DNA of 64,000 nucleotides from positions 186,001 to 250,000 of the forward strand of contig NZ_JAHQCW010000001.1 of assembly GCF_019042275.1 (NCBI RefSeq), given 5' to 3'. Below the pieces are notes generated by a model, which saw only the letters and a program-made list of their open reading frames with translations, was not told where the DNA came from and searched no databases. The DNA comes from Diplocloster agilis. Lineage in GTDB: Bacteria; Bacillota; Clostridia; Lachnospirales; Lachnospiraceae. Both the position numbers and the translations under genes were made by a program. The first letter of the stretch is position 1. Every line of letters starts with the position of its first letter. Shown in pieces: positions 51,529 to 62,357 of the stretch.

Positions 51529-51747
51529 TTATTTATCTCTCCAGATAATTCTGCCCTTGGATAAATCGTAGGGAGACAGTTCAATCGTTACCTTATCGCC
51601 CGGCAGAATACGGATAAAATTCATACGCAGCTTTCCGCTGATATGAGCCAGCACCTTGTGGCCGTTTTCCAATTCCACCTGAAACATAGCATTCGGCAGC
51701 TTCTCTACAACTGTTCCTTCGATCTCGATAACATCGGCTTTTGACAT
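51529..51747 (-). CDS. infA: Translation initiation factor IF-1
   Basis: 72 aa, single OB fold: '[30 protein letters not shown]', '[20 protein letters not shown]', '[16 protein letters not shown]'. Binds the 30S A site. 3 bp after the KOW-protein gene. Confidence 0.98.
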   Translation of the reverse strand: MSKADVIEIEGTVVEKLPNAMFQVELENGHKVLAHISGKLRMNFIRILPGDKVTIELSPYDLSKGRIIWRDK

Positions 51748-51750
51748 AGT

Positions 51751-52035
51751 TTAGACCTCCTTACTCACCATTGTCGCCTGATAGGCTTTCAATATATATT
51801 TGATTTCTTCGTCTATGATTTTACTTCCGTTTTCAAATTTCGTCTGCAGCTCACCGGATGCCCGCTTGATGATCTGGACATGTCTCCGGTTTTTCTTTTT
51901 GGGCCGGTCCAGCGTCCTTTTTTTACCGTCCGCCAGATATACATATTCCGGTTCTACTTTTATTATGACATATAACTGGTCTTTATCATGACCTGCCTTT
52001 GCCTTCGCCAGCATTCCCGCTTTCCAATCTTCCAT
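51751..52035 (-). CDS. KOW-domain RNA-binding protein
   Basis: About 94 aa from ATG at 52035; a longer frame exists but overlaps map. 'GMLAKAKAGHDKDQLYVIIKVEPEYVYLADGKKRTLDRPKKKNRRHVQII' is a KOW/L14e-like beta barrel. Genes of this type lie between map and infA in many Clostridia and may assist ribosome assembly or translation; exact function unknown. Confidence 0.88.
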   Translation of the reverse strand: MEDWKAGMLAKAKAGHDKDQLYVIIKVEPEYVYLADGKKRTLDRPKKKNRRHVQIIKRASGELQTKFENGSKIIDEEIKYILKAYQATMVSKEV

Positions 52036-52045
52036 AGCCAAACCT

Positions 52046-52801
52046 CTACTTCGAAAGAGTGAAAATTTCCGGATCCCCATCTGTGATCAGAACCGTATTT
52101 TCGTAATGGGCGGACAAAGAACCGTCATCTGTTACTACTGTCCAGTCATCGTCAAGCCAAGCCACATCATAACGGCCTGCATTGATCATAGGCTCAATAG
52201 CAAGTGTCATTCCGGGTTGCAGGAGTATTCCTCTTCTCTTCTGTCGGAAGTTTGGTATCTGAGGATCCTCGTGCATTTCCTTCCCTATGCCGTGGCCTAC
52301 CAGATCCCGAACTACGCCGTAACCAAAGCTCTCGGCATAATCGGCGATCGCAGCGGATATCTCATGGAGATGATGTCCTGCTCTGGCATACTTGATTCCT
52401 TCAAAGAAACTCTGTTTTGTCACGTCAATGAGCTGTCTGGCCTCCTGGCTGATCTCCCCGACCGCATGCGTTCTCGCCGCGTCGGATTGATATCCTTTGT
52501 AAATGACTCCCGCGTCCAGGCTCACGATATCGCCTTCCTGGATGATGTGATGCTTATCGGGAATTCCATGCACCACCTCGTCATTTACGGAAACACAGAT
52601 AGAAGCCGGATACCCGTTATATCCCAGAAAGGACGGGATACAACCAAAGCTTCGGATCAGCTCTTCGCCCAAGAGATCGATATCTTTTGTTGAGATACCC
52701 GGACGAACCGCTTTCTCCATTTCCTCGTGTACTTTTTCAAGTATCCTGCCAGCTTCTCTCATCAGCTCAATTTCTCTGGCAGATTTTATTGTCACAGCCA
52801 T
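52046..52801 (-). CDS. map: Methionine aminopeptidase, type I
   Basis: 251 aa. All five metal ligands are present: Asp96 ('SLDAG'), Asp107 ('SDAART'), His170 ('VGHGIG'), Glu203 ('IEPM') and Glu234 ('YENTVL'). It removes the initiator Met from nascent proteins. 4 bp separate it from adk. Confidence 0.98.
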   Translation of the reverse strand: MAVTIKSAREIELMREAGRILEKVHEEMEKAVRPGISTKDIDLLGEELIRSFGCIPSFLGYNGYPASICVSVNDEVVHGIPDKHHIIQEGDIVSLDAGVIYKGYQSDAARTHAVGEISQEARQLIDVTKQSFFEGIKYARAGHHLHEISAAIADYAESFGYGVVRDLVGHGIGKEMHEDPQIPNFRQKRRGILLQPGMTLAIEPMINAGRYDVAWLDDDWTVVTDDGSLSAHYENTVLITDGDPEIFTLSK

Positions 52802-52805
52802 ATTT

Positions 52806-53450
52806 TTACGCTCCCAAAACCTTTACGATGTCACCGAATACTACTGCCATATCCCTTGTTCCGTCTACCTCTACCAATATTTTCTTCTCAGTATAGTATT
52901 CAATCAGGGGCTGGGTCTGGTCGTGATACACATCCAGACGTTTCTTTACAGTTTCCGGCTTATCATCTTCTCTTAATACGAGTTCACTTCCGCACTTATC
53001 GCAGATGCCTTCTTCCTTTGGAGGAATTGTAACTACATGATATGTAGCTCCGCAGTTTAAGCAGGCTCTTCTGCCGGCCATACGATTGATGATATTTTCG
53101 TCTGCTACTTCTACGTTTACGGCGTAGTCGATTTTCTCACCGTTTGCAGATAACGCGGCATCCAATGCCTCTGCCTGAGGGATCGTTCTGGGAAATCCGT
53201 CCAGGATATAACCCTTTTTACAGTCGTCCTGCTGTACACGGTCCACGACCAGATCTACAACCAGTTCGTCAGGAACCAGAAGTCCCTGATCCATATAGGT
53301 CTTCGCTTTCTTTCCTAATTCCGTACCATTTTTGATATTCGCTCTGAAAATGTCTCCGGTGGAGATGTGGGGAATCTGATATTTCTCTGCAATCTTTTCC
53401 GCCTGTGTTCCTTTCCCGGCGCCGGGTGCTCCAAGCATAATTATTTTCAT
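52806..53450 (-). CDS. adk: Adenylate kinase
   Basis: 214 aa from ATG at 53450, set by AGGAGG upstream; the frame opens further upstream without support. P-loop 'GAPGAGKGT', 'DGFPRTIPQA', and a long LID with a four-Cys zinc site ('CLNCGATYH', 'CDKCG') as in Gram-positive enzymes. Converts AMP and ATP to two ADP. Confidence 0.98.
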   Translation of the reverse strand: MKIIMLGAPGAGKGTQAEKIAEKYQIPHISTGDIFRANIKNGTELGKKAKTYMDQGLLVPDELVVDLVVDRVQQDDCKKGYILDGFPRTIPQAEALDAALSANGEKIDYAVNVEVADENIINRMAGRRACLNCGATYHVVTIPPKEEGICDKCGSELVLREDDKPETVKKRLDVYHDQTQPLIEYYTEKKILVEVDGTRDMAVVFGDIVKVLGA

Positions 53451-53485
53451 AGTGATTCCTCCTCCATTATGAAGTATTACCAATA

Positions 53486-53566
53486 ATTACCATATTTATG
53501 CCATGTATTCAATGGCATACAGGTATACCCGCAGGGTATTACCATAGTTATGCCCTAAAAGGGCGA
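53486..53566. repeat. Paired hairpin-repeat element, copy 4 (secY-adk)
   Basis: Arms ATTACCATATTTATGCC at 53486 and ATTACCATAGTTATGCC at 53538, each leading into a hairpin (ATGCCAT/ATGGCAT; GCCC/GGGC), around the core AGGTATACCCGCAGGGT (53521-53537). Confidence 0.7.
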
Positions 53567-53602
53567 ACCAATCAAAGTCCGCCCCTTGTCGGGTCAATCG
53601 CA

Positions 53603-54904
53603 TTAGTCATTCAGGAAACCTTTGTAGGAGCGAACCAGCATCTGTGATTCGATTTGCTTTAATGTTTCCAGGATAACACCCACGATAATGATCAGTGAAG
53701 TTCCTCCAAAGGAAACATGAGCTCCGAATACGCCGCTGAAGATGATCGGGATAACCGATACAATGGTCAGGCCGACAGCTCCGATAAAGATAATATAGTT
53801 CAGAATTCTTGTTAAATACTCCGTAGTAGGTTTTCCGGGACGGATACCAGGTACGAATCCGCCCTGTTTTTTCATATTGTTCGCGATTTCCATCGGATTA
53901 AAAGTAATGGAAGTATAGAAGTATGCAAAGAATACGATTAATATAATGTATACCAGTAAGCCCACGGAGTAGGCCGGTTTTTGAGGATTACACCAATTTC
54001 CGGAGTTCAATACCGCCAAAATCGTACTATCCTGCCCTTTCCCGATGAATGTTGCGATAACAATCGGAAACTGCATCAGTGACGATGCGAAGATAACCGG
54101 AATAACTCCGGCCGTATTTACCCGCAGCGGGATATGTGTAGACTGGCCGCCTACCATTTTGCGCCCCTGCATCTTCTTGGCATACTGCACCGGTATTCTG
54201 CGCTCTCCATCCTGCAGCACGATAACAAATACTACTGTAAACAGGATAACTGCCAGGATAATGACTATCGCTAAGCCGGCTTTCGCAACACTTTTCCCCT
54301 GAACAAACCGCTGGAATAAAGTACCGATATCCTGAGGAAGCCGGGAAATAATGTTGATCAGCAATACGATAGAGATACCATTTCCAACACCGTTTTCCGT
54401 AATACGTTCACCAATCCACATAAGGAATGCACTACCTGCCGTCATCGTAACAACTGTCATTGCCACGCTTACGAAGTTGTAGTCCAGTAATAATCCCTGA
54501 CGACCAAAGCCAACCGCCATTGCGATGGATTCGATCAGCGCAAGGGCAACCGTTACATAACGGGTGATGGCTACGATTTTCTTTCTGCCGTCCTCTTCCT
54601 TGTGCATCTCTTCCAGTTTTGGAATTGCGATGGTCAGCAACTGCATAATAATGGAAGATGTGATGTACGGGGTAATGCTAAGGGCGAAGATCGACATCGA
54701 AGTAAAAGATCCGCCGGTAAATGCATCAAAGAAATTGAAGGCATCTCCGGAATGCTGCTGGAACCACTGCTGGAAGTACAACCGGTTCACTCCCGGAATC
54801 GGGAGCTGTGAACCGATACGTACGACTACCAACATGGCAAATGTGAATAAGAGCTTATTTCTTATGTCTTTTATTCTAAATGCATTACGAAGTGTTTCGA
54901 GCAA
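53603..54904 (-). CDS. secY: Protein translocase subunit SecY
   Basis: 433 aa, about ten membrane helices. 'RNKLLFTFAMLVVVRIGSQLPIPGV', 'GLGNGISI'-type 'NGVGNGISIVLLINI', and 'RPGKPTTEYLTRILNYI' are SecY signatures. Forms the export channel. One base separates it from rplO. Confidence 0.98.
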   Translation of the reverse strand: MLETLRNAFRIKDIRNKLLFTFAMLVVVRIGSQLPIPGVNRLYFQQWFQQHSGDAFNFFDAFTGGSFTSMSIFALSITPYITSSIIMQLLTIAIPKLEEMHKEEDGRKKIVAITRYVTVALALIESIAMAVGFGRQGLLLDYNFVSVAMTVVTMTAGSAFLMWIGERITENGVGNGISIVLLINIISRLPQDIGTLFQRFVQGKSVAKAGLAIVIILAVILFTVVFVIVLQDGERRIPVQYAKKMQGRKMVGGQSTHIPLRVNTAGVIPVIFASSLMQFPIVIATFIGKGQDSTILAVLNSGNWCNPQKPAYSVGLLVYIILIVFFAYFYTSITFNPMEIANNMKKQGGFVPGIRPGKPTTEYLTRILNYIIFIGAVGLTIVSVIPIIFSGVFGAHVSFGGTSLIIIVGVILETLKQIESQMLVRSYKGFLND

Positions 54905-55348
54905 TTAGATCACCTCTGCTTTTCCACCAAGAGCTTCGATTTTAGCTGCAGCATTTGCACTGAAAGCATTTGCCTGTACGGTAAGCTTCTTAGTTAATTC
55001 TCCATTTCCAAGAATTTTAACACCATCTCTGGGGTTTTTGATTATACCTTTTTCTAACAAAGCCTCAACGGAAACTACTGCGTCATTGTCAAACACTTCA
55101 AGAGCGTCCAGATTTATTGCTACGATTTCTTTTGAATTTCTGCAGGTGAATCCTCTCTTCGGGATACGTCTGTACAAAGGCATCTGTCCGCCTTCGAATC
55201 CGGCTCTGGGAGCTCCGGAACGGGCTTTCTGACCCTTATGTCCTTTACCTGCAGTTTTACCGTTACCAGATGCATGGCCGCGGCCTCTTCTGAAGTTATC
55301 GCTGTGTTTGGATCCTTCTGCTGGTCTTAACGTCGATAAGTCCATCAT
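54905..55348 (-). CDS. rplO: 50S ribosomal protein L15
   Basis: 147 aa. Basic N-terminus '[26 protein letters not shown]' and C-terminal '[22 protein letters not shown]'. The start could be either of two consecutive Met codons after AGGAGG. Confidence 0.97.
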   Translation of the reverse strand: MMDLSTLRPAEGSKHSDNFRRGRGHASGNGKTAGKGHKGQKARSGAPRAGFEGGQMPLYRRIPKRGFTCRNSKEIVAINLDALEVFDNDAVVSVEALLEKGIIKNPRDGVKILGNGELTKKLTVQANAFSANAAAKIEALGGKAEVI

Positions 55349-55373
55349 TACACCTCCTTAACTGCTGTTTCTA

Positions 55374-55556
55374 TTAGATTTCTTCTACTTTCACTAAGTG
55401 TCTCACCTGCTGGATCATACCACGAACCGCAGCATTATCCGGCATTTCCACAGTTTTGTTTAATTTGCGAAGGCCAAGGGCCTCAACTGTCTTTTTATGC
55501 TTCGGAACTGCTCCGATGGTGGATTTCACCAATGTGATTTTTAATTTCTCTGCCAT
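55374..55556 (-). CDS. rpmD: 50S ribosomal protein L30
   Basis: 60 aa, '[32 protein letters not shown]' and '[15 protein letters not shown]'. Usual length and place between rpsE and rplO. Confidence 0.97.
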   Translation of the reverse strand: MAEKLKITLVKSTIGAVPKHKKTVEALGLRKLNKTVEMPDNAAVRGMIQQVRHLVKVEEI

Positions 55557-55567
55557 TTTCTTACCTC

Positions 55568-56077
55568 CTAAGCCAGAATTTCTTCGACGGCTTTGCCGCG
55601 ATTCTTAGCTACTTCTTCCGGAGTTTTCAACTGTCTCAAGCCTTCGATGGTAGCGATTACCACGTTCTGCTTGTTGTTGGAGCCCAGGGATTTCGTACGG
55701 ATATTTTTGATGCCTGCAAGCTCCAGCACGCTACGGGCCGGGCCGCCTGCGATGATACCAGTACCATCAGGAGCTCTCTTTAACAGCACGGAAGCACTTC
55801 CGAATTTTCCAATGAAATCATGGGTAATACTGTTATTTTCATCCATTGCCACGGTGATCAGTTTCTTGGCAGCATCTTCTTTCCCTTTGCGGATCGCTTC
55901 CGGGATTTCAGTTGCTTTTCCAAGGCCTGCACCCACATGGCCATTGCCATCGCCTACTACTACTAAAGCTGTGAAGCGGAAGTTACGACCACCTTTAACA
56001 ACCTTAGTTACACGCTTAATGGAAACTACTTTTTCGGTTAATTCTAACTGACTAGCGTCAACGATTGTACGTTTCAT
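55568..56077 (-). CDS. rpsE: 30S ribosomal protein S5
   Basis: 169 aa. '[31 protein letters not shown]' (double-stranded RNA-binding part), '[20 protein letters not shown]' and '[19 protein letters not shown]'. Affects decoding accuracy. Confidence 0.97.
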   Translation of the reverse strand: MKRTIVDASQLELTEKVVSIKRVTKVVKGGRNFRFTALVVVGDGNGHVGAGLGKATEIPEAIRKGKEDAAKKLITVAMDENNSITHDFIGKFGSASVLLKRAPDGTGIIAGGPARSVLELAGIKNIRTKSLGSNNKQNVVIATIEGLRQLKTPEEVAKNRGKAVEEILA

Positions 56078-56096
56078 GTGTTCTTCTCCTTCCTGC

Positions 56097-56465
56097 CTAG
56101 AATTTTAATCCGGCTTCTCTGGCTGCATCAGCCAGTGCCTGGATCTTTCCTTGATATATGAAGCCGCCTCTGTCGAAGACTACCTCATCAATTCCCTTTT
56201 CCAGGGCTTTCTTTGCGATAACCGTACCAAGATATGCAGCCGCCTCAACGTCGTTGGTTTTCTTAAGCTCTGCTTTTACATCCTTCTGAAGGGTTGATGC
56301 AGAAACTAAAGTGTTTCCCACGGTATCGTCGATGATCTGCGCATACATATGATTGTTGCTCCGAAACACAGCCAGACGCGGACGAGCAGCTGTGCCACTG
56401 AAACGGTTGCGCATTCTTCTATGTTTATTCTGCCGAACTTCGGCTCTTGATTTCTTACTAACCAT
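56097..56465 (-). CDS. rplR: 50S ribosomal protein L18
   Basis: 122 aa. '[32 protein letters not shown]' and '[26 protein letters not shown]'. Binds 5S rRNA. Confidence 0.97.
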   Translation of the reverse strand: MVSKKSRAEVRQNKHRRMRNRFSGTAARPRLAVFRSNNHMYAQIIDDTVGNTLVSASTLQKDVKAELKKTNDVEAAAYLGTVIAKKALEKGIDEVVFDRGGFIYQGKIQALADAAREAGLKF

Positions 56466-56483
56466 TTCTCTAACCCTCCTTTA

Positions 56484-57023
56484 TTATTTCTTACCAGTCT
56501 TACCAACTTTACGTCTGATAACTTCGTCAGCATATTTGATACCTTTGCCCTTGTAAGGTTCCGGTCTTCTCTTATCTCTGATCTCAGCAGCGTATTGGCC
56601 AACTTTTTCTTTATCAATACCGGAGACAGTAATCTTGTTACCATCTACCTTGGATTCCAGTCCTTCCGGATCTTCCATCTCAACCGGATGAGAATATCCC
56701 AAAGAGAGGGTTAATTTCTTACCGGATTTTGCGGCACGGTAACCAACACCATTGATTTCCAGTACCTTTTCATATCCATTGGTTACACCAACAACCATGT
56801 TGTTGATTAACGTTCTGGTCAGACCATGCAGGGATTTCATCTTCTTCAGGTCGTTGGGTCTGGTAACAACTACCTGACCATCTTCCATCTTGATTTCCAT
56901 CTCAGCCGGCAATACTCTCTCAAGAGTACCTTTCGGCCCTTTTACAGTCACTTTATTATTTTCTGCAATATCCACAGTTACGCCTGCGGGTACCGCGATT
57001 GGCATTCTTCCTATACGTGACAT
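56484..57023 (-). CDS. rplF: 50S ribosomal protein L6
   Basis: 179 aa, two similar halves. '[19 protein letters not shown]', '[14 protein letters not shown]', and C-terminal '[28 protein letters not shown]'. Confidence 0.97.
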   Translation of the reverse strand: MSRIGRMPIAVPAGVTVDIAENNKVTVKGPKGTLERVLPAEMEIKMEDGQVVVTRPNDLKKMKSLHGLTRTLINNMVVGVTNGYEKVLEINGVGYRAAKSGKKLTLSLGYSHPVEMEDPEGLESKVDGNKITVSGIDKEKVGQYAAEIRDKRRPEPYKGKGIKYADEVIRRKVGKTGKK

Positions 57024-57035
57024 GCCCGTACCTCC

Positions 57036-57437
57036 TTACCATACAAACGCTAATACTTCACCACCAACCTGAAGTTTACGCGCTTCTTTATCAGTTACAA
57101 CACCATTATTCGTGGAAATAATTGCGATTCCAAGTCCTCCTAAAACCTTCGGTAATTCATCTTTTCCTGCGTATACACGAAGTCCGGGTTTGGAAATCCT
57201 CTTAAGTCCGGTTATGATTTTCTCATTTTTATCTTTACCGTATTTCAGGGTAATACGGATCGTTTTAAAGCTGCCGTCTTCTACAAGATCATATTTTGCG
57301 ATATATCCTTCGTTTACCAGGATATTAGCAATCGCGAGTTTCATCTTGGAAGCGGGTACATCTACGGTATCATGTTTTGCAGTATTTGCGTTACGGATTC
57401 TTGTAAGCATATCTGCAATCGGATCGCTCATTGTCAT
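57036..57437 (-). CDS. rpsH: 30S ribosomal protein S8
   Basis: 133 aa. '[33 protein letters not shown]' and the C-terminal '[31 protein letters not shown]'. Separated from rpsN by a 253-bp gap that contains a long repeat, which is unusual in this operon. Confidence 0.97.
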   Translation of the reverse strand: MTMSDPIADMLTRIRNANTAKHDTVDVPASKMKLAIANILVNEGYIAKYDLVEDGSFKTIRITLKYGKDKNEKIITGLKRISKPGLRVYAGKDELPKVLGGLGIAIISTNNGVVTDKEARKLQVGGEVLAFVW

Positions 57438-57577
57438 TTGGGTTTTACCTCCTTTTTTTGAAATCTGCGGGGCTAATTAGCGGGACTGATACTTCTTTGT
57501 GAGTCTTGGAACGGCGGTGGTCTCACTAGGACTTGGGGTGAGCGAGACTGCACGGATGGTAGGTGTGCAGCGAAGAC

Positions 57578-57694
57578 TGTTACGCTCGACTAGCGCTCGA
57601 TCGCAAAGGACGCGCTCTCGCTGAGTCTCGGTAACGGCGTTCTCACTAAGCTCTTCGTCACAAGCTCCTCATCGCTAAGTGTTCACAGCCTCAC
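57578..57694 (-). repeat. 117-bp intergenic repeat, copy 1 (rpsN-rpsH)
   Basis: About 97% identical to 62358-62474 (four or so substitutions). Read on the minus strand it begins with the TGA stop of rpsN (GTGAGGCTGTGAACAC) and contains GTTAC/GTAAC and CGAGCGC-type inverted repeats. The adjoining 57480-57577 holds related but diverged GAGCGAGACT words. Confidence 0.85.
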
Positions 57695-57876
57695 CAGCTA
57701 GCCTTTTTAACGCCCGGTATCTGACCTTTATAAGCTAATTCACGGAAACAGATTCTGCAAATTCCGTATTTTCTCAAATAAGCATGCGGACGGCCACAGA
57801 TTCTGCAACGGTTATATTCTCTGGTAGAGAATTTTGCCGGACGCTGCTGCTTAATTTTCATTGATGTCTTAGCCAT
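57691..57876 (-). CDS. rpsN: 30S ribosomal protein S14, zinc type
   Basis: 61 aa with '[30 protein letters not shown]': the Cys4 zinc form typical of Firmicutes. Its stop codon lies inside the 117-bp repeat. Confidence 0.97.
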   Translation of the reverse strand: MAKTSMKIKQQRPAKFSTREYNRCRICGRPHAYLRKYGICRICFRELAYKGQIPGVKKASW

Positions 57877-57893
57877 GAAATTTTCCCTCCTAA

Positions 57894-58433
57894 TTATTTG
57901 GTAAACGGCATATTGAACTGTGTCAATAATTCACGGGCTTCTTCGTCGGTTTTCGCGGTTGTAACGAAAATGACATCCATGCCTCGTACTTTGTCAACCT
58001 TATCATATTCGATTTCCGGGAAAATCAACTGTTCTTTAATACCCAGCGCGTAGTTTCCTCTTCCGTCAAATGCGTTCGGGTTCACACCTCTGAAGTCACG
58101 CACACGGGGAAGTGCCAGGTTGATGAGGCGGTCTACGAAATCATACATTCTTTCGCCCCGAAGTGTTACTTTACATCCGATCGGCATTCCTTCTCTGATC
58201 TTGAAGTTAGCGATGGAATTTTTCGCTCTGGTGATCACAGCCTTCTGGCCGGTGATTGTTTCCATATCCTTGACAGCCGCTTCCAAAAGCTTTGCGTTTT
58301 CTTTGGCTTCACCAACACCCATGTTGATAACTACCTTGTCAAGTTTCGGTACTTCCATTACGTTTTTATATCCAAACTTTTTTGTCATCGCTTCCACGAT
58401 TTCACTTTTGTAAATCTCTTTTAATCTACTCAA
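57894..58433 (-). CDS. rplE: 50S ribosomal protein L5
   Basis: 179 aa. '[21 protein letters not shown]', '[33 protein letters not shown]', '[18 protein letters not shown]'. Binds 5S rRNA and contacts P-site tRNA. Confidence 0.97.
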   Translation of the reverse strand: MSRLKEIYKSEIVEAMTKKFGYKNVMEVPKLDKVVINMGVGEAKENAKLLEAAVKDMETITGQKAVITRAKNSIANFKIREGMPIGCKVTLRGERMYDFVDRLINLALPRVRDFRGVNPNAFDGRGNYALGIKEQLIFPEIEYDKVDKVRGMDVIFVTTAKTDEEARELLTQFNMPFTK

Positions 58434-58457
58434 CTTTCCGGACCTCCTTCCTTAGAA

Positions 58458-58769
58458 TTAATCAATTACATCGCCGGTAGCTTTTGCTACACGAACTTTT
58501 TTGTCTCCATCCATTTTGTAACCGATTCTGGTTACTTTACCTTTGTGCAGGTACATAACGTTGGAAACATCGATCGGTCCTTCTTTATGCATAATACCGC
58601 CGTTCTGGTTTGCTGCGGAGGGCTTCGCATGTTTGGTTACCATGTTCACGCCTTCTACCAGGACTCTGCCGTTTTTCTGATCTACGGAAAGGACTTTTCC
58701 TTCTTTGTCTTTATCTTTACCGGCAATCACTTTTACCGTGTCGCCTTTTTTAATTTTGATCGCTGACAT
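58458..58769 (-). CDS. rplX: 50S ribosomal protein L24
   Basis: 103 aa, KOW motif in '[25 protein letters not shown]'. Assembly initiator of the large subunit. Confidence 0.97.
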   Translation of the reverse strand: MSAIKIKKGDTVKVIAGKDKDKEGKVLSVDQKNGRVLVEGVNMVTKHAKPSAANQNGGIMHKEGPIDVSNVMYLHKGKVTRIGYKMDGDKKVRVAKATGDVID

Positions 58770-58786
58770 CTTCTTAGAACACCTCC

Positions 58787-59155
58787 TTATAATACTTCCG
58801 GAGCCAAGGATACGATCTTCATAAACTGTTTCTCACGAAGCTCTCTGGCTACCGGCCCAAAAATACGTGTTCCCCTGGGAGTCTTGTCATCTTTGATGAT
58901 GACTGCTGCATTTTCATCAAATTTTATATAAGAGCCGTCTTTACGACGAGCGCCTTTTACGGTACGTACCACAACAGCTTTTACAACATCGCCTTTTTTA
59001 ACAACACCGCCTGGCGTTGCATCTTTGACCGTAGCTGTAATGATGTCACCGATATTGGCATATCTTCTGGTGGAACCACCCATAACTCTGATACAAAGTA
59101 ATTCTTTGGCACCGGTATTGTCGGCAACTTTAAGCCTTGTTTCTTGTTGTATCAT
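58787..59155 (-). CDS. rplN: 50S ribosomal protein L14
   Basis: 122 aa. '[33 protein letters not shown]' and '[20 protein letters not shown]'. Part of the intersubunit bridge. Confidence 0.98.
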   Translation of the reverse strand: MIQQETRLKVADNTGAKELLCIRVMGGSTRRYANIGDIITATVKDATPGGVVKKGDVVKAVVVRTVKGARRKDGSYIKFDENAAVIIKDDKTPRGTRIFGPVARELREKQFMKIVSLAPEVL

Positions 59156-59189
59156 GCCTTTAACCTCCTTAAAATTTAACCCGAAGAAA

Positions 59190-59444
59190 TTATTTCACTT
59201 TTTCTACGACTTCCACAAGTCTCCATCTCTTATCTTTGGAAATGGGTCTTGTTTCCATAACTTTTACGGTATCGCCGATATTGCACACATTGTTCTCATC
59301 ATGAGCTTTTAATTTATAAGTTCTCTTTACGATCTTTTTGTAAAGAGGATGTCTTACATGGTCTTCTACGGCAACAACGATGGTTTTATCCATTTTATTG
59401 CTGACAACTTTGCCCGTACGGGTTTTTCTCAGATTTCTTTCCAT
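59190..59444 (-). CDS. rpsQ: 30S ribosomal protein S17
   Basis: 84 aa OB fold. '[22 protein letters not shown]', '[19 protein letters not shown]', '[24 protein letters not shown]'. Confidence 0.97.
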   Translation of the reverse strand: MERNLRKTRTGKVVSNKMDKTIVVAVEDHVRHPLYKKIVKRTYKLKAHDENNVCNIGDTVKVMETRPISKDKRWRLVEVVEKVK

Positions 59445-59462
59445 CTGTGTAGCTCCTCTCTA

Positions 59463-59672
59463 TTACTCAGCAGCTTTCGCAGCTTCAGTCAGAACGGTCT
59501 GGATTCTGGCAATGTTTTTGCGAACTTCTTTGATTCTGCTTGTGTTATCCAACTGATTTGTTGCATTCTGGAACCTTAAGTTAAAAAGCTCTTTTTTCGC
59601 AGCTACTAACTCTTCCTTTAATTCCATAACAGATTTCGATTTTAATTCTTCTACAAATTTATTCGTTTTCAC
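59463..59672 (-). CDS. rpmC: 50S ribosomal protein L29
   Basis: 69 aa, helical hairpin: '[45 protein letters not shown]'. Start overlaps the rplP stop by 4 bp, so it is translationally coupled. Binds near the exit tunnel. Confidence 0.97.
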   Translation of the reverse strand: MKTNKFVEELKSKSVMELKEELVAAKKELFNLRFQNATNQLDNTSRIKEVRKNIARIQTVLTEAAKAAE

Positions 59673-60100
59673 TGTTTATCACCGCCTTCTAAGTCTGCGC
59701 GAGAAACGACTTTACATTTCACAGGCAACTTATGGGTTGCAAGACGCAGTGCCTCTTTCGCCGTTTCCTCCGGTACACCTGAGATCTCGAACATTACACG
59801 GCCGGGTTTTACTACGGCTACCCAGTACTCTAAGGATCCTTTACCGGAACCCATACGTGTTTCAGCCGGTTTCGTGGTTACTGGTTTATCGGGGAATATT
59901 TTAATCCAAACCTGACCGCCACGCTTGATATAACGGGTCATAGCAACACGGGCTGCCTCGATCTGGTTCGATTTGATCCATCCGGGTTCCATGGCAATGA
60001 TACCATACTCACCATTGCTGATTGTATTGCCCCTTAAAGCTTTCCCTTTCATGGAGCCACGGAACTGTTTCCGACGTTTTACTCTTTTCGGCATTAACAT
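59669..60100 (-). CDS. rplP: 50S ribosomal protein L16
   Basis: 143 aa from ATG at 60100; the ATG two codons later (giving '[13 protein letters not shown]') is the common start in relatives and equally possible. '[39 protein letters not shown]' and '[24 protein letters not shown]' are diagnostic. Confidence 0.97.
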   Translation of the reverse strand: MLMPKRVKRRKQFRGSMKGKALRGNTISNGEYGIIAMEPGWIKSNQIEAARVAMTRYIKRGGQVWIKIFPDKPVTTKPAETRMGSGKGSLEYWVAVVKPGRVMFEISGVPEETAKEALRLATHKLPVKCKVVSRADLEGGDKQ

Positions 60101-60756
60101 TATTTATCGCTCCCTTCCTTGTCAGCTTTCGTTGGAAGTATTTCGCCTTTGTAGATCCACACCTTAACTCCGACTTTGCCGTAGGTGGTATCTGCCTCAG
60201 CGAATCCATAATCAATATCAGCACGAAGTGTCTGCAGCGGAATCGTACCTTCGCTGTAGAACTCGGTACGGGCCATATCTGCACCACCCAAACGGCCGGA
60301 TACGGAAGTTTTGATTCCAAGAGCGCCGGATTTTAAGCTTCTGCCCATGGAAGACTTCATCGCACGGCGGAAGGAAATACGGTTCACTAACTGCTGCGCA
60401 ATATTCTCAGCCACTAACTGTGCATCTTTATCAGGTCTTTTCACTTCTTTGATATCTACCACTAATTTCTTGTCGGTAAATTTCTGAAGCTCTGCTTTTA
60501 CTTTCTCGATTTCAGATCCGCCTTTACCGATTACTACGCCAGGTTTTGCGGTGTAGATCACGATTTTTACACGATCTGCAGTACGTTCGATTTCGATTTT
60601 GGAAATCCCGGCACTGAATAATTTATTTTTCAGGAATTTTCTGATTTTGTAATCTTCTACCAGATAATCAGCAAATTCATCTTCTGCATACCACTTAGAG
60701 TCCCAATCTTTGATGATACCGACTCTTAAGCCATGCGGATTAACTTTTTGTCCCAT
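60100..60756 (-). CDS. rpsC: 30S ribosomal protein S3
   Basis: 218 aa. KH domain '[25 protein letters not shown]', then '[40 protein letters not shown]'. Part of the mRNA entry helicase. Ends one base into rplP. Confidence 0.98.
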   Translation of the reverse strand: MGQKVNPHGLRVGIIKDWDSKWYAEDEFADYLVEDYKIRKFLKNKLFSAGISKIEIERTADRVKIVIYTAKPGVVIGKGGSEIEKVKAELQKFTDKKLVVDIKEVKRPDKDAQLVAENIAQQLVNRISFRRAMKSSMGRSLKSGALGIKTSVSGRLGGADMARTEFYSEGTIPLQTLRADIDYGFAEADTTYGKVGVKVWIYKGEILPTKADKEGSDK

Positions 60757-60767
60757 GATTGCCCTCC

Positions 60768-61154
60768 TTATCTTTCATCCAACACAATGGTAATATGACT
60801 GATTCTTTTCTCGATCCGGTAAGCTCTTCCCTGAGCTCTCGGTCTGATTCTCTTCATTGTAGGCCCTTTGTTTGCATAGCACTCTGCAATGTAAAGATTC
60901 TCCGGATTCATCCCATTATTGTTTTCTGCGTTTGCAATAGCGGATTTCAATAATTTTTCGATCACGCCGGAAGCATATCTGGGGTTATAAGCTAAAATAC
61001 CAAGAGCCGCAGTCACGTCTTTCCCTCTGATGGCATCTAATACGAAGCATGCCTTCTGGACAGACATTCTGGCATAAGATAACTTTGCGGAAGGTCTGGT
61101 ATCTTTGTTGGCATTTCTCTCTCTTTTTATCTGGCTTCTATGTCCTTTTGCCAT
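60768..61154 (-). CDS. rplV: 50S ribosomal protein L22
   Basis: 128 aa. '[39 protein letters not shown]' and the tunnel-lining loop '[30 protein letters not shown]'. Confidence 0.97.
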   Translation of the reverse strand: MAKGHRSQIKRERNANKDTRPSAKLSYARMSVQKACFVLDAIRGKDVTAALGILAYNPRYASGVIEKLLKSAIANAENNNGMNPENLYIAECYANKGPTMKRIRPRAQGRAYRIEKRISHITIVLDER

Positions 61155-61169
61155 GGTTTAGAATACCTC

Positions 61170-61451
61170 CTATCTTACTTTCGATTTCTTCTCATCTTTG
61201 CCATGTCCACGATAGGTTCTGGTGGCTACAAACTCACCCAGCTTGTGGCCAACCATGTCTTCCGTTACATATACCGGAACATGTTTTCTTCCATCATGAA
61301 CTGCAATTGTATGTCCGACCATCTGCGGGAAAATCGTAGAACGGCGGGACCAGGTCTTGATGACCGATTTATCACCGGATGCGTTCATGGAGTCGATCTT
61401 TTTTAATAAACTCTCATCTGCGAACGGTCCTTTTTTTAATGAACGAGCCAT
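61170..61451 (-). CDS. rpsS: 30S ribosomal protein S19
   Basis: 93 aa. '[20 protein letters not shown]', '[44 protein letters not shown]'. Confidence 0.98.
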   Translation of the reverse strand: MARSLKKGPFADESLLKKIDSMNASGDKSVIKTWSRRSTIFPQMVGHTIAVHDGRKHVPVYVTEDMVGHKLGEFVATRTYRGHGKDEKKSKVR

Positions 61452-61465
61452 AGGTTCTAACCTCC

Positions 61466-62308
61466 TTATTTCATAGCCTTTCCGTCTCTTCTTCTTACAA
61501 TCAGCTTATTGGACTGTTTGTTCTTCTTTCTGGTCTTCAGACCCAGAGCAGGCTTGCCCCAAGGGGTGCAAGGACCGGGACGTCCAATACCAGTTTTACC
61601 TTCACCACCACCGTGCGGATGGTCGTTGGGGTTCATGACGGAACCACGTACGGTCGGGCGGATACCCATGTGACGTTTCCGTCCTGCCTTACCTACGTTG
61701 ATCAGGTTGTGCTCGCCGTTTCCTACCACACCTACGGAAGCACGGCAGATGATGGGAACCATTCTCATTTCACCGGAGGGAAGACGTAAGGTTGCGTATT
61801 TTCCTTCTTTTGCCATCAGCTGTGCACTGGTTCCTGCGGAACGGACCATCTGGCCGCCGCGGCCGGGATACAGCTCGATGTTGTGTACCTGGGTACCTAC
61901 CGGGATATCAGATAACGGCAGGCAGTTTCCGATTCTCACTTCGGCTTCCGGTCCGTTCATGATCTTCATGCCGTCCTTTAAGCCTTCCGGAGCCAGGATA
62001 TATGCTTTCTCGCCGTCTGCGTAGCAAATCAATGCGATATTGGCGCTTCTGTTCGGATCGTACTCGATACCGATTACTTTTGCCGGGATTCCGTCTTTCT
62101 TTCTCTTGAAATCCACGATTCTGTATTTTCTTCTGGAACCGCCTCCGCGGTGTCTAACTGTGATCTTTCCCTGATTATTACGGCCGGAGTTTTTGCTCAG
62201 AGATACTACCAGGGATTTTTCCGGGGTAGTCTTTGTGATTTCGGAGAAATCAGAACCGGTCATATGTCTTCTGGAAGGTGTATATGGGTTATAGGTTTTA
62301 ATACCCAT
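61466..62308 (-). CDS. rplB: 50S ribosomal protein L2
   Basis: 280 aa from ATG at 62308 (GGAG 8 nt upstream; a longer TTG-started frame lacks support). '[21 protein letters not shown]', '[18 protein letters not shown]', and '[36 protein letters not shown]' near the peptidyl-transferase centre. Confidence 0.98.
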   Translation of the reverse strand: MGIKTYNPYTPSRRHMTGSDFSEITKTTPEKSLVVSLSKNSGRNNQGKITVRHRGGGSRRKYRIVDFKRKKDGIPAKVIGIEYDPNRSANIALICYADGEKAYILAPEGLKDGMKIMNGPEAEVRIGNCLPLSDIPVGTQVHNIELYPGRGGQMVRSAGTSAQLMAKEGKYATLRLPSGEMRMVPIICRASVGVVGNGEHNLINVGKAGRKRHMGIRPTVRGSVMNPNDHPHGGGEGKTGIGRPGPCTPWGKPALGLKTRKKNKQSNKLIVRRRDGKAMK

Positions 62309-62357
62309 TTTTTTCACTCCTTTCAAGCTTCTGGTTATTATTTGTTACTTTACTGTA

